Positions 51,011-60,149 of a stretch of 64,000 nucleotides of DNA are shown in pieces. A model generated the notes under the pieces. The model was not told where the DNA came from and ran no database searches. It saw only the letters and a program-made list of their open reading frames with translations. The DNA is from Lepidurus packardi (taxonomy: Eukaryota; Arthropoda; Branchiopoda; Notostraca; Triopsidae). A program made the position numbers and the translations under genes. The first letter of the stretch is position 1, and each line of letters starts with the position of its first letter. The stretch covers positions 248,001 through 312,000 of the forward strand of contig JAKZAN010000005.1 in the NCBI GenBank assembly GCA_023053545.1, in the 5' to 3' direction.

Positions 51011-53479
51011 AATACCTTACGGACTTAATTAATTCCTTGCGGACTGAATTAACTCGTTAAAGACTGAATAAATTCTTTAGGATTGATTGAATTCCTTACT
51101 TACTGAATTAATTCCTTACCGATTTAATTAACTCCTTTCGGAATGAGTTGATTCCTTACGTACTGAATTAGTTCCTTACGGACTTAATTAATTCATTACG
51201 GACTGAATTAATTATGTAGGATTGATTGAATTCCATACTTACTGAATTAATTCCTTACGGACTGAATTAATTCCTTACGGACTGAACTAATTCCTTACGG
51301 ACTGAATTAATTCCTTACGGACTGAATTAATTCCTTACGGACTGAATTAATTCCTTACGGATTGAACTAATTCCTTACGGACTTAATTAATTCATTACGG
51401 ACTTAATTAATTCATTACGGACTGAAATAATTCCTTACGGACTGAACTAATTCATTACGGACCTAATTAATTCCTTGCGGACTGAATTAATTCCTTACGG
51501 ACTGAAATAATTCCTTACGGACTGAATTAATTCCTTACGGACTAAATTAATTCATTACGGACTGAATTAATTCCTTACGGACTGAATTAATTCCTTTCGG
51601 AATGAATTAATTCCTTACGGACTTAATTAATTCCTTACGGATTGAATTAATTCCTTACGGACTTAATTAATTCATTACGGACTTAATTAATTCATTACGG
51701 ACTGAATTAATTCATTACGGACTGAATTAATTCATTACGGACCTAATTAAATCCTTTCAGACTGAATTAATTCCATATGGACTGAATTAATTCCTTACAG
51801 ACTGAATCAAATCAATGAATAAATTCCTTACGGACTGAATTAATCCCTTACGGACTGAATTAATTCCTTACGGATTGAATTAATTCATTACGGACCTAAT
51901 TAAATCCTTACAGACTGAATTAATTCCTTGTAGACTGAATTAATTCCTTACGGACTGAATCAAATCACTGAATAAATTCCTTACGGACTAAATTAATTCC
52001 TTACGGACTGAATTAATTGCTTACCGACTGAACTAATTACATACGGACTTAACTAATTCCTTACGGACTTAAATAATTCCTTACGGACTTAATTAATTCC
52101 TTGCGGACTGAATTAACTCGTTACAGACTGAATTCATTACGGACTTAATTAATTCATTACGGACTGAAATAATTCCTTACGGACTGAATTAATTCATTAC
52201 GGACCTCTGAAACTGAAATTCTTTAGGATTGATTGAATTCCTTACTTACTGAATTAATTCCTTACCGATTTAATTTTTTCCTTTCGGAATGAATTGATTC
52301 CTTACGTACAGAATTAGTTCCTTACGGACTTAATTAATTTCTTACGGACTTAATTAATTCCTTACGGACTGAATTAATTCTTTAGGATCGATTGAATTCC
52401 TTTCTTACTGAATTAATTCCTTACGGACTGAATTAATTATTTAGGGTTGATTAAATTCCTTACTTACTGAATTAATTCCTTACCGATTTAATTAATTCCT
52501 TTCGGAATGAATTGATTCCTTACCGACTGAATTAATTCCTTGCTGACTGAATTAATTCCTTGCTGACTGAATTAATTCCTTACGGACTAAACTAATTCCT
52601 TACGGACTTAATTAATTACTTACGGATTTAATTAATTCCTTACGGACTTTATTAATTCCTTGCGGACTGAATTAATTCCTTACGGACTGAATTAATTCCT
52701 TACGGATTGAATTAATTCCTTACGGACTTAATTAATTCATTACGGACTGAATTAATTCCTTAAGGAATGAATTAATTACTTACGGACTTAATTAATTCAT
52801 TACGGACTGAAATAATTTCTTACGGACTGAGTTAATTTATTACGGACTGAATTAATTCATTACGGACCCAATTAAATCCTTACAGACTGAATTAATTCCA
52901 TATGGACTGAATTAATTCCTTACGGACTGAATGAAATCACTGAATAAATTCCTTACGGACTGAATTAATTCCTTACGGACTGAATTAATTGCTTACGGAC
53001 TGAAATAATTCCATACGGACTTAACTAATTCCTTACGGACTTAATTAATTCTATACGGACTTAATTAATTCCTTGCGGACTGAATTAACTCGTTACAGAC
53101 TGAATAAATTCTTTAGGATTGATTGAATTCCTTACTTACTGACTTTATTCCTTACCGATTTAATTAATTCCTTTCGGAATGAATTAATTCCTTACGTACT
53201 GAATAAGTTCCTTACGGACTTAATTAATTCATTACGGACTGAATTAATTATTAAGGATTGATTGAATTCCTTACTTACTGAATCAATTCCTTAAGGACTT
53301 AGTTAATTCCTTACGGACTTAATTAATTCCTTACGGACTGAATTAATTCTTTAGGATCGATTGAATTCCTTTCTTACTGAATTAATTCCTTACGGACTGA
53401 ATTAATTCCTTACGGAATGAATTAATTCCTTACGGACTGAATTAATTCCTTACGGAATGAATTAATTCCGTACGGCATG

Positions 53480-53484
53480 ATTTA
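53480..53484. repeat. Target-site duplication of the BEL element, left copy
   Basis: ATTTA immediately before the 5' LTR, identical to 59362-59366. Five bases is a usual length for BEL/Pao integration. Removing the element and one copy leaves an exact 20-bp satellite unit across the site. Confidence 0.93.
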
Positions 53485-53620
53485 TGTCGTGAATTTCTAG
53501 AATGTACTTTAAAATTACCCAGGTTCCTATAATCTAATCGTTTGAAATTCCCGCCCCTTCCCTCAACAAGGTTCGGAGAGTTGGCAGCCTTACTCCTTTG
53601 TTTTCAAGTTCCGTTGTTTC

Positions 53621-53627
53621 TATATAA
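53621..53627 (+). promoter_or_regulatory. Putative TATA box in the 5' LTR
   Basis: TATATAA, about 136 bases into the LTR, upstream of the AATAAA at 53702. Its position suits the core promoter that would transcribe the element. The match is short and the transcription start has not been determined. Confidence 0.6.
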
Positions 53628-53701
53628 CTCTCGGACTCTGGCCCCCTCTCAGCCAGCGTGGCATGATAACGCACGTGTTATTCATCCACCAAATGATATC
53701 A

Positions 53702-53707
53702 AATAAA
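53702..53707 (+). promoter_or_regulatory. AATAAA polyadenylation signal in the 5' LTR
   Basis: AATAAA, 81 bases after the start of the TATA box. The same signal at the same relative place in the 3' LTR (59250-59255) would end element transcripts. In the 5' LTR it is normally bypassed. Confidence 0.6.
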
Positions 53708-53816
53708 TTCGTTCAATCGTCAATGGGTCTTAAGTATCATTCATATATCCCACATCAGCACTAATCAAACACAACGCAGGAATCATTACATTTATCCACC
53801 AAGATTGACGACAATT

Positions 53817-53829
53817 TGGTGCCGTGACC
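53817..53829 (+). other. tRNA primer binding site of the BEL element
   Basis: TGGTGCCGTGACC begins three bases after the 5' LTR. It starts with TGG, the complement of a tRNA CCA end, at the place where minus-strand synthesis is primed. I could not assign the tRNA. It ends three bases before the Gag ATG at 53833, so the leader is extremely short. Confidence 0.8.
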
Positions 53830-53832
53830 AGG

Positions 53833-55224
53833 ATGGGTCGAACGTCAGGACAACCTCTGGAAAGGTCCAAGACGAAGTCAAGATTGCTGGAAAGAAGAAT
53901 CGAGACCACACTAGACGACATTGAGCAACATGAAGGAGGAGAGCCAGAAGTCATGGATCAGCTGTACTCGATAGAAGCACACCTCCAGGAACTGAAGCTA
54001 ATTCATCGAGATATTGAAGAGAAAATACCGCTGTCCGAGCTAGAAGAAATCACTGAGAAGCAGCTAGATACGTTTAGTTCATTTCAAATCAGGCTTATAC
54101 AAGCCAAGCGACGACATTCCACTCAGTCCTCGAGCCCAACTAGTCAGCTGAGCCCTAATCCCCCCGATCCCAGAAAACATTCCGTATTACCAAAGTTAAG
54201 TCTACCAACCTTTGAAGACGATATTTTGCAATGGGCAGAATTCTGGGACGCATTCACTGAAGTACACGAGAACCCAGAGATACCCGCCGCGCGCAAATTT
54301 AATTATTTGGCTGGGCAGCTCAAAGGAGCCTCTCTGAAAGTCATTGGTGGTCTTTCCCACACCTCGGCGAACTATCCCACGGCTGTGGAACTACTCAAAG
54401 ATCGTTATGCGAAGCCACGTAAGGTGGTAAAGGCGCACATTCGGTCCCTTCTCTTTCTAAAGCAACCAGATCACTCAACATCCACACTTCGTTCCTTCCT
54501 AGAAATCATTTTGACTTCCGTCCGCGCTCTCGAAACCCTCGGGAAAAACTCTGAAAAATTCGGAGAATTCCTAGTTTGTATTCTGGAAGAGAAGTTGACT
54601 TCAATCACCATAAGCAACATGGCAAGATCGTTTGGTTCAACAGATTGGAATCTCGAACAATTCTGTACGCAGTTGAAGAACGAAATTGAAGTCCTGGAAA
54701 CAAGTCCCACCTCGCCGTCCGCGAATTCAAGCAAAAAACCACCATCGAAAAACCAACCAACACCTCAATCCTCCGCTGCAGCTCTCAGTCTCGGTATCAA
54801 AGACAAGAGATGTCCGTTCTGCTCCGGTTCCCATTCCCCCGTTGCCTGTACGTCATACACCAACATGGAAGATAGGCTCAAAATCGCAAAGGAGAAACGT
54901 CTTTGCTTTAATTGTCTAGCCGCGAGCGGACATTCGAAGGTCTCCGACTGTCCATCCAAATTTACGTGTCATCATTGCCACAAAAAACACCATACCAGTT
55001 TACACTCCCAGAAGAAGACACCTACGCAGCCCAACGAGTCGACAACAGTGATGGTAACTGGTACAGTAAACTGCACTACCGTACTGTTGAAGACAGCGCA
55101 AGCAAACATTCGGCATGAGAAGCGTTCCACCAAAGTTAGCATCCTTTTTGATGAGGGTTCGCAACGATCTTTCGTCACTACCCGGCTAATCCAAAGCCTC
55201 AAGATTCAACCGCATGACACCTAG
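53833..55224 (+). CDS. BEL Gag and start of the aspartic protease
   Basis: 463 residues from ATG 53833; an in-frame GTG at 53824 lies within the primer site, so the ATG is the better start. Residues ~10-95 are charged and helical, probably coiled coil. Residues ~117-290 match the Gag domain of Pao elements (DUF1759-like; LPKLSLPTF, WAEFWDAF, the RYAKPRKV region). Three Cys/His knuckles follow: CPFCSGSH...C, CFNCLAASGH...C and CHHCHKKHH...H. The protease begins at the end (ILFDEGSQRSF); the active-site motif reads DEGS where retroviral enzymes have DSG or DTG, a variant I believe occurs in some BEL elements. The frame ends at TAG 55222-55224 inside the protease, so this is a broken polyprotein and not a natural end. 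Gag would form the particle and bind RNA. Confidence 0.92.
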   Translation: MGRTSGQPLERSKTKSRLLERRIETTLDDIEQHEGGEPEVMDQLYSIEAHLQELKLIHRDIEEKIPLSELEEITEKQLDTFSSFQIRLIQAKRRHSTQSSSPTSQLSPNPPDPRKHSVLPKLSLPTFEDDILQWAEFWDAFTEVHENPEIPAARKFNYLAGQLKGASLKVIGGLSHTSANYPTAVELLKDRYAKPRKVVKAHIRSLLFLKQPDHSTSTLRSFLEIILTSVRALETLGKNSEKFGEFLVCILEEKLTSITISNMARSFGSTDWNLEQFCTQLKNEIEVLETSPTSPSANSSKKPPSKNQPTPQSSAAALSLGIKDKRCPFCSGSHSPVACTSYTNMEDRLKIAKEKRLCFNCLAASGHSKVSDCPSKFTCHHCHKKHHTSLHSQKKTPTQPNESTTVMVTGTVNCTTVLLKTAQANIRHEKRSTKVSILFDEGSQRSFVTTRLIQSLKIQPHDT

Positions 55225-57409
55225 AACCTCAACGTTTCCGGTCGCAACAATCGAGATCCCCACTCTTGAAGGAGATGTGATCCCTATCAAGACCCTTATG
55301 GTTCCTTCCATATCCACACCCCTTAGATTTGATCTCGATGTCCCACTCAGTACCTTCTCTCACTTGCAAAACTTACCCTTGGCTCAACCAAACCTTGCAG
55401 AAGCGACACACATCCACATCGATGTCTTGATTGGAGCCGACTATTATTGGTCATTTGTTGGCAACGAAGTCATCCGAGGAGACGGTCCCACAGCCGTCAA
55501 CTCAAAACTCGGATACCTCCTCTCTGGTCCCGTTTCCTCATCCATAACCCCTTCTACGAGTTGCGTTTTGAACTTAATTTGCACACCGTCTGACCCCCTC
55601 TTCGAGTTAGAATCATTTTGGAAGATTGATTGGTCTGGGTTGGCTGATATCCCCCCTAGTGCGGAACTTGCCGAATACCAAACCACAGCCATTACCTTTT
55701 CTGAAGGTAGGTACCATGCCAAACTACCCTGGCGTACCACACACCCACCGCTCCCGTCCAACTTTAATGTTTCCAAGGCTCGACTTGAAAGTTTACTGAA
55801 ACGCCTCAGACGGACCCCTGCCATTCTCGAACAATATTCAAGAATCCTCGCAGATTACGAGACCCAAGAATTTTTAGAGAAAATTCATGAAAGTTCCCTA
55901 TACAAGGGAAACGTCCATTATATTACTCACCACCCTGTCCTGAAACAATCGTCCACCACACCACTTCGCATCGTATTTGACTGCTCATGCAAAGCAAACG
56001 AGTCAAGCCCAAGCCTTAATGAGTGCCTTGAGTCCGGTCCTCCCCTTCAAAACGACTTGTTGTCAATTCTCTTGCGTTTTCGCATCCACCCCTTTGCCGT
56101 CACATCAGATGTTGAAAAGGCCTTTTTGCAAATTGGCATATCCGATGAAGACCGTGACTACGTCCGCTTTTTATGGCCTGAGAATCCTAGCGACCCCAAT
56201 TCACCCTTACAAACATTTCGGTTTAAGGTTGTCTTATTTGGAGCAACGTGTTCTCCATTCATCCTCCTAGCCACTCTAGATCATCATTTATCCAAATCGT
56301 CAAACCAAATAGCCGAAGATCTTCGCAAGAATATTTACGTCGACAACGTGGTCAGCGGAGCCTTCACTGAAGAAGAACTCCTTTCGTATCTCCCCGAAGC
56401 TGTACGTATCAAGTCGTCAGCCGGCATGAATCTACGTCATTGGTCGTCGAACAGCACATCTCTTCGGGAACTCGCTGAACAACTTGGCGTCTTGAGCCAA
56501 GATCACCCTGTCAAGGTTCTTGGTATGTTGTGGAATCCCCAAACAGACACTCTCGTTTATCCCTATCCTTCGCGTTTATTTGAGTCCGGTTCCCCAACGA
56601 AGCGAACTATTCTGAAGGGTATCGCAACGATTTACGATCCCATTGGATACCTGTCGCCCATTACCATCCGTGCTAAGATGTTGATTCAACAACTATGGAA
56701 GTCCGGCCTTGACTGGGACGAGCACGTACCTCATCCGTTAGCAACTGAATGGAAAAATATAGTCAACGACCTCCTAGCCGTTCTGAAGATTCCCTTCCCG
56801 AGGAGATCAATTCCCTCGGACACACCCATTCACGTCTTTGCAGATGCAAGTATGAAGGCTTACGGTGCAGTAGCCTATGCCACCTCACAAAGTAACTCAA
56901 GTTTCCTAATCAGCAAGACCCGAGTTGCCCCGTCCAAGGGAGAACTCACCCTACCTCAACTCGAGCTGCAAGCCTTAGCTACAGCCGCGAAGCTTGTTTC
57001 CTTTATCCATTCCGCAATCAGCTCTCCAACATTTAAGCCCTCCTTTGTAATTTGGACAGATTCAACAATAGTATTGCATTGGTTCCACTCCCCTCCCTCT
57101 TCTCGCCGTTTTGTAACTCAACGAGTCAACTCAATCCAACAATGTCTACGAGACATCCAATTCGAGCTACGTCATTGTCCCACTGAGGACAATCCTGCCG
57201 ATTTCCCCAGTCGGGGACTCACTGCCAAAAAATTTCTTGGAAACTCCTTGTGGCAAGGTGGACCAGCGTGGATATGCCACCCTGAGGATTGGCCTTCTCC
57301 TACGATTCACATGAAGTTGTTAAATGCCGTTCTCCCCCCCGTCATCGAACCCTCTGTTCCCCTGTTTTCCCGTGTTTCATCACACGCTTCGAATCTTTTT
57401 CATCCCTAA
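55214..57409 (+). CDS. BEL Pol segment: protease end, reverse transcriptase, RNase H
   Basis: 731 residues in frame +2, a different frame from the Gag segment. The ATG at 55214 is fortuitous; real homology begins near residue 10. Residues ~10-105 complete the protease region (VLIGADYYW, KLGYLLSGP). Reverse transcriptase spans ~215-480 with the first catalytic Asp in SDVEKAF (Asp299), LFGATCSPF and the YVDN box (375-378). RNase H spans ~535-670 with Asp544 (FADAS), Glu584 (PQLELQAL), Asp616 (WTDST) and Asp663 (NPADFPSRG). The catalytic residues look intact. It ends at TAA 57407-57409 after a frameshift: the conserved region leading to integrase continues in frame +1 from about 57388. These enzymes convert element RNA into DNA. 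Confidence 0.93.
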   Translation: MTPRTSTFPVATIEIPTLEGDVIPIKTLMVPSISTPLRFDLDVPLSTFSHLQNLPLAQPNLAEATHIHIDVLIGADYYWSFVGNEVIRGDGPTAVNSKLGYLLSGPVSSSITPSTSCVLNLICTPSDPLFELESFWKIDWSGLADIPPSAELAEYQTTAITFSEGRYHAKLPWRTTHPPLPSNFNVSKARLESLLKRLRRTPAILEQYSRILADYETQEFLEKIHESSLYKGNVHYITHHPVLKQSSTTPLRIVFDCSCKANESSPSLNECLESGPPLQNDLLSILLRFRIHPFAVTSDVEKAFLQIGISDEDRDYVRFLWPENPSDPNSPLQTFRFKVVLFGATCSPFILLATLDHHLSKSSNQIAEDLRKNIYVDNVVSGAFTEEELLSYLPEAVRIKSSAGMNLRHWSSNSTSLRELAEQLGVLSQDHPVKVLGMLWNPQTDTLVYPYPSRLFESGSPTKRTILKGIATIYDPIGYLSPITIRAKMLIQQLWKSGLDWDEHVPHPLATEWKNIVNDLLAVLKIPFPRRSIPSDTPIHVFADASMKAYGAVAYATSQSNSSFLISKTRVAPSKGELTLPQLELQALATAAKLVSFIHSAISSPTFKPSFVIWTDSTIVLHWFHSPPSSRRFVTQRVNSIQQCLRDIQFELRHCPTEDNPADFPSRGLTAKKFLGNSLWQGGPAWICHPEDWPSPTIHMKLLNAVLPPVIEPSVPLFSRVSSHASNLFHP

Positions 57410-59028
57410 TTCGTTCCATCGCTTGGATTGTTCGGTTTGTTGCGAACTGTCGTGGATCCGGACACTCCGGCCCCTTGTCAACTGAAGAACTAACCAACGC
57501 CGAGATCAAATTACTGTTCTACGTGCAAGCTCGCCACCTTTCAGCTGAATTGGATTACCTGAATAATCCCATGAAATCGAACATTCCTTCGCAAGTAAGA
57601 ACTTTGGATTTGTTCCTGGATCAAAATGGACTAATTCGAAGTCGTGGACGCCTTTCAAACGCTTCACTTTCTCCAGATGCAAAGTATCCCATATTGATCC
57701 CGAAGACTTTACGTCTCGCCAGCTTCATTGTTCGACATTTTCATGCCGTTTCGTTCCATGCCGGAGTAAATACAACTGTTGCAAATCTACGAGAGAATTT
57801 CTGGATCCCCTCTGCTCGACAGGTTGCCAAGAGCACCTTGCGAAACTGCGTCACTTGTCGTAGACACACCGGCCTACCCTATCCTCAACCTGCTACCGCT
57901 CCTCTCCCCGAGTTCAGAGTAGCTCCCGCACGCCCATTTGAAGTGTCTGGCGTCGACTTCGCCGGCCCTCTTTTCGTCCGGAACTCCAAATCTAAGTCAA
58001 CAACGCCAGTGTACCTCTGCCTATTTACGTGTGCCAGCACACGCGCCGTACATCTGGAACTCGTAAGCGATCTGTCCACGAAGACCTTCCTCCTTGCGTT
58101 TCGGCGTTTCGCCAGTTTATACGACTTTCCACGGTTAATGATGTCAGACAACGCCATGACCTTTGTTTCGGCCGCCAGTCAAGTCAAATTCCTCGCCACG
58201 GATTCAAATCTACATGATAATCTAGCCCAGTTTCATACCTCCTGGCAGTTTATCCCTAAACGCGCGCCGTGGTTTGGAGGAATATGGGAACGGTTAATTG
58301 GCGTCACGAAATCACTCTTGCGAAAGACCTTGGGTCGTTCCCTACTCACCTTTGATGAACTCCGTACCGTTATTATGGAGATTACCACGATCCTGAACGA
58401 TCGACCTTTGACATATGTATCGTCAGACATCAGTGACGATAATGCTGTCACCCCTTCCACTCTCATTTTTGGACGTCGCATTCGTTCACCCATCTTTGCC
58501 AACCTGGAAACCACCACTCTGGACCCTACCTATAATGAATCAGTGCTTCCGAAACGTTTCGTTTTACAAAAACGGTTAATTTCGAAGTATTGGCAACGCT
58601 GGAGCGACGAATATTTAAAGGCATTACGAGAATTTCACATCTGTCGTCCACAATCTGGAAATCGGACCATCCGAGTTGGTGATGTCGTCCTTATCCATTC
58701 CGAGAAAAAGCGAATATATTGGCCTGTCGCGTACGTTGAAAAACTTCTTCCAGGTCCTGACGGGATTGTTCGTGCCGCAATCATTCGCACAGTAAATGGA
58801 GTCACCAATCGACCAGTGACTAAGTTGTATCCTTTAGAGGTCAATCACCCCGTGATCGAAGAATCCGAGTCTATCCCTGCCCAGTTACCACAAGTTGAAG
58901 ATCATTCACCTCCCCTACGCCGGAATCGACGAGATGCCGCTGAACGAGCCCTTGGAAGAATCCGTGAATGGATTAGATATGAAAGGGCGCCCGAGCAGCC
59001 CGGCCGGGAGGATGTCGTGAATTTCTAG
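57388..59028 (+). CDS. BEL Pol segment: integrase and C-terminal domain
   Basis: 547-codon segment in frame +1, with no start of its own. It opens with the usual pre-integrase stretch (SLIRSIAWIVRF). A zinc-binding HHCC motif follows (HAVSFH near 57742-57759, then CVTC near 57847-57858). The catalytic core has Asp in GVDFAGP (codon 57955-57957), Asp in MMSDNAM (58147-58149) and Glu in WERLIGVTK (58288-58290), all present. The C-terminal part (RVGDVVLIH, IYWPVAYVEKLLPG, RPVTKLYPLE) matches the domain after integrase in BEL/Pao elements. The stop, TAG 59026-59028, lies 14 bases inside the 3' LTR, a compact overlap of gene and LTR. It would insert the DNA copy into the host chromosome. Confidence 0.93.
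   Translation, partial: FESFSSLIRSIAWIVRFVANCRGSGHSGPLSTEELTNAEIKLLFYVQARHLSAELDYLNNPMKSNIPSQVRTLDLFLDQNGLIRSRGRLSNASLSPDAKYPILIPKTLRLASFIVRHFHAVSFHAGVNTTVANLRENFWIPSARQVAKSTLRNCVTCRRHTGLPYPQPATAPLPEFRVAPARPFEVSGVDFAGPLFVRNSKSKSTTPVYLCLFTCASTRAVHLELVSDLSTKTFLLAFRRFASLYDFPRLMMSDNAMTFVSAASQVKFLATDSNLHDNLAQFHTSWQFIPKRAPWFGGIWERLIGVTKSLLRKTLGRSLLTFDELRTVIMEITTILNDRPLTYVSSDISDDNAVTPSTLIFGRRIRSPIFANLETTTLDPTYNESVLPKRFVLQKRLISKYWQRWSDEYLKALREFHICRPQSGNRTIRVGDVVLIHSEKKRIYWPVAYVEKLLPGPDGIVRAAIIRTVNGVTNRPVTKLYPLEVNHPVIEESESIPAQLPQVEDHSPPLRRNRRDAAERALGRIREWIRYERAPEQPGREDVVNF
59006..59012 (+). other. Polypurine tract of the BEL element
   Basis: GGGAGGA directly abutting the TGTCGT start of the 3' LTR. 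This is the expected place for the primer of plus-strand synthesis. It is short, and overlaps the end of the integrase frame. Confidence 0.7.
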
Positions 59029-59361
59029 AATGTACTTTAAAATTACCCAGGTTCCTATAATCTAATCGTTTGAAATTCCCGCCCCTTTGCTGTCATTAGA
59101 GTCCCGAACCTCACCAAGGTTCGGAGAGTTGGCAGCCTTACTCCTTTGTTTTCAAGTTCCGTTGTTTCTATATAACTCTCGGACTCTGGCCCCCTCTCAG
59201 CCAGCGTGGCATGATAACGCACGTGTTATTCATCCACCAAGTGATACCAAATAAATTCGTTCAATCGTCAATGGGTCTTAAGTATCATTCATATATCCCA
59301 CATCAGCACTAATCAAACACAACGCAGGAATCATTACATTTATCCACCAAGATTAACGACA
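59013..59361 (+). repeat. BEL 3' LTR (349 bp)
   Basis: Same ends as the 5' LTR (TGTCGT...ACGACA), with TATATAA at 59169-59175 and AATAAA at 59250-59255. It carries 20 bp after CCCGCCCCTT that are missing from the 5' LTR. Apart from that indel I count four substitutions over about 329 aligned bases, near 1.2%. Confidence 0.95.
59250..59255 (+). terminator. AATAAA polyadenylation signal in the 3' LTR
   Basis: AATAAA placed as in the 5' LTR; this is the copy that would direct 3' end formation of the element RNA. Confidence 0.6.
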
Positions 59362-59366
59362 ATTTA
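59362..59366. repeat. Target-site duplication of the BEL element, right copy
   Basis: ATTTA, identical to 53480-53484; satellite (ATTCCTTACAG...) continues directly after it. Confidence 0.93.
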
Positions 59367-60149
59367 ATTCCTTACAGACTGAATTAATTCCTTACGGAAT
59401 TGATTAATTCCTTACGGAATGAATTAATTCCTTGCGGACTGAATTAATTCCTTAGGGATTGAATTAATTCCTTACGGACTGAGTTAATTCCTTACGGACA
59501 AAATTAATTCCTTATGGGTTTAATTAATTCCTCACGGACTGAATTAATTCCTTTCGGAATGAATTAATTCCTTACGGATTGAATTAATTCCTTACGTACT
59601 TAAATAATTCCTTACGTACTTAAATAATTCCTTACGGACTGATTTAATTCTTTAGGATTGATTGAATTCCTTACTTACTGAATTAATTCCTTACGGAATG
59701 AATTAATTCCTTACGAACTTAACTAATTCCATACGGACTTAGTTAAATCCTTTTGGACTTAATTAATTCCTTGCGGACTGAATTAACTCGTAACAGACTG
59801 AATTAATTCTTTAGAATTGATTGAATTCCTTACTTACTGAATTAATTCCTTACCGATTTAATTAATTCGTTTCGGAATGAATTAATTCCTTACGTACTGA
59901 ATTAGTTCCTTACGGACTTAAGTAATTCATTACGGACTGAATTAATTATTTAGGATTGATTGAATTCCTTACTTACTGAATTAATTCCTTACGGACTAAA
60001 TTAATTCCTTACGGACTGAATTAATTGCTTACGGACTGAACTAATTCCTTACGGACTTAATTAATTATTAATTCCTTGCGGACTGAATTAACTCGTTAAA
60101 GACTGAATAAATTCTTTAGGATTGATTGAATTCCTTACTTACTGAATTA

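Larger units (their letters stand above)
51000..53484. repeat. Satellite array C between the two transposons
   Basis: Tandem 20-bp monomers of the same consensus and orientation, more heterogeneous than arrays A and B. Characteristic variants are TTAACTCGTTA (about 51050, 52125, 53085), ATTGCTTACGGACTGAA, CCATACGGACTTAACTAA, CCTTGCGGACTG and CCTTACGTACTGAATTAG, which keeps the full 20-bp length of the unit shortened in array B. The TTAACTCGTTA spacing suggests a repeat of about 1.0-1.1 kb, with degraded order; for example, the copy near 52130 jumps to another phase. The last unit before the BEL element is diverged (TTCCGTACGGCATGATTTA). No gene is seen. Confidence 0.93.
53485..53813 (+). repeat. 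BEL 5' LTR (329 bp)
   Basis: Begins TGTCGT and ends ACGACA, a 6-bp inverted terminal repeat with canonical TG...CA ends. It differs from the 3' LTR by substitutions near 53566, 53693, 53699 and 53807 and by lacking 20 bp after the CCCGCCCCTT motif (near 53560). It contains TATATAA and AATAAA signals in the right order for U3-R-U5. Confidence 0.95.
53485..59361 (+). mobile_element. BEL/Pao LTR retrotransposon, complete but with a disrupted polyprotein
   Basis: 5877 bp from the TGTCGT of the 5' LTR to the ACGACA of the 3' LTR, flanked by ATTTA duplications. Order: LTR, tRNA primer site, Gag with zinc knuckles, aspartic protease, reverse transcriptase, RNase H, integrase, polypurine tract, LTR. 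The domain order PR-RT-RH-IN, the DUF1759-like Gag, the YVDN catalytic box and the Cys/His pattern identify BEL/Pao. No envelope-like ORF follows the integrase; its stop already lies inside the 3' LTR. The polyprotein frame is interrupted near 55222-55250 (TAG plus change of frame) and near 57380-57400 (one-base-type frameshift). The LTRs differ by four substitutions and a 20-bp indel, indicating recent insertion. Confidence 0.97.

Noticed and set aside
53824..53832. GTG start for Gag at 53824
   Set aside because: It lies within the tRNA primer site and is not a normal eukaryotic start; the ATG at 53833 is preferred.
53730..58844. Minus-strand and alternate-frame ORFs across the BEL element
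   Set aside because: They are antisense or out-of-frame to Gag, RT and integrase and lack any homology signal.
58900..59012. Envelope gene downstream of BEL integrase
   Set aside because: The integrase frame runs into the 3' LTR, leaving no room for another gene.
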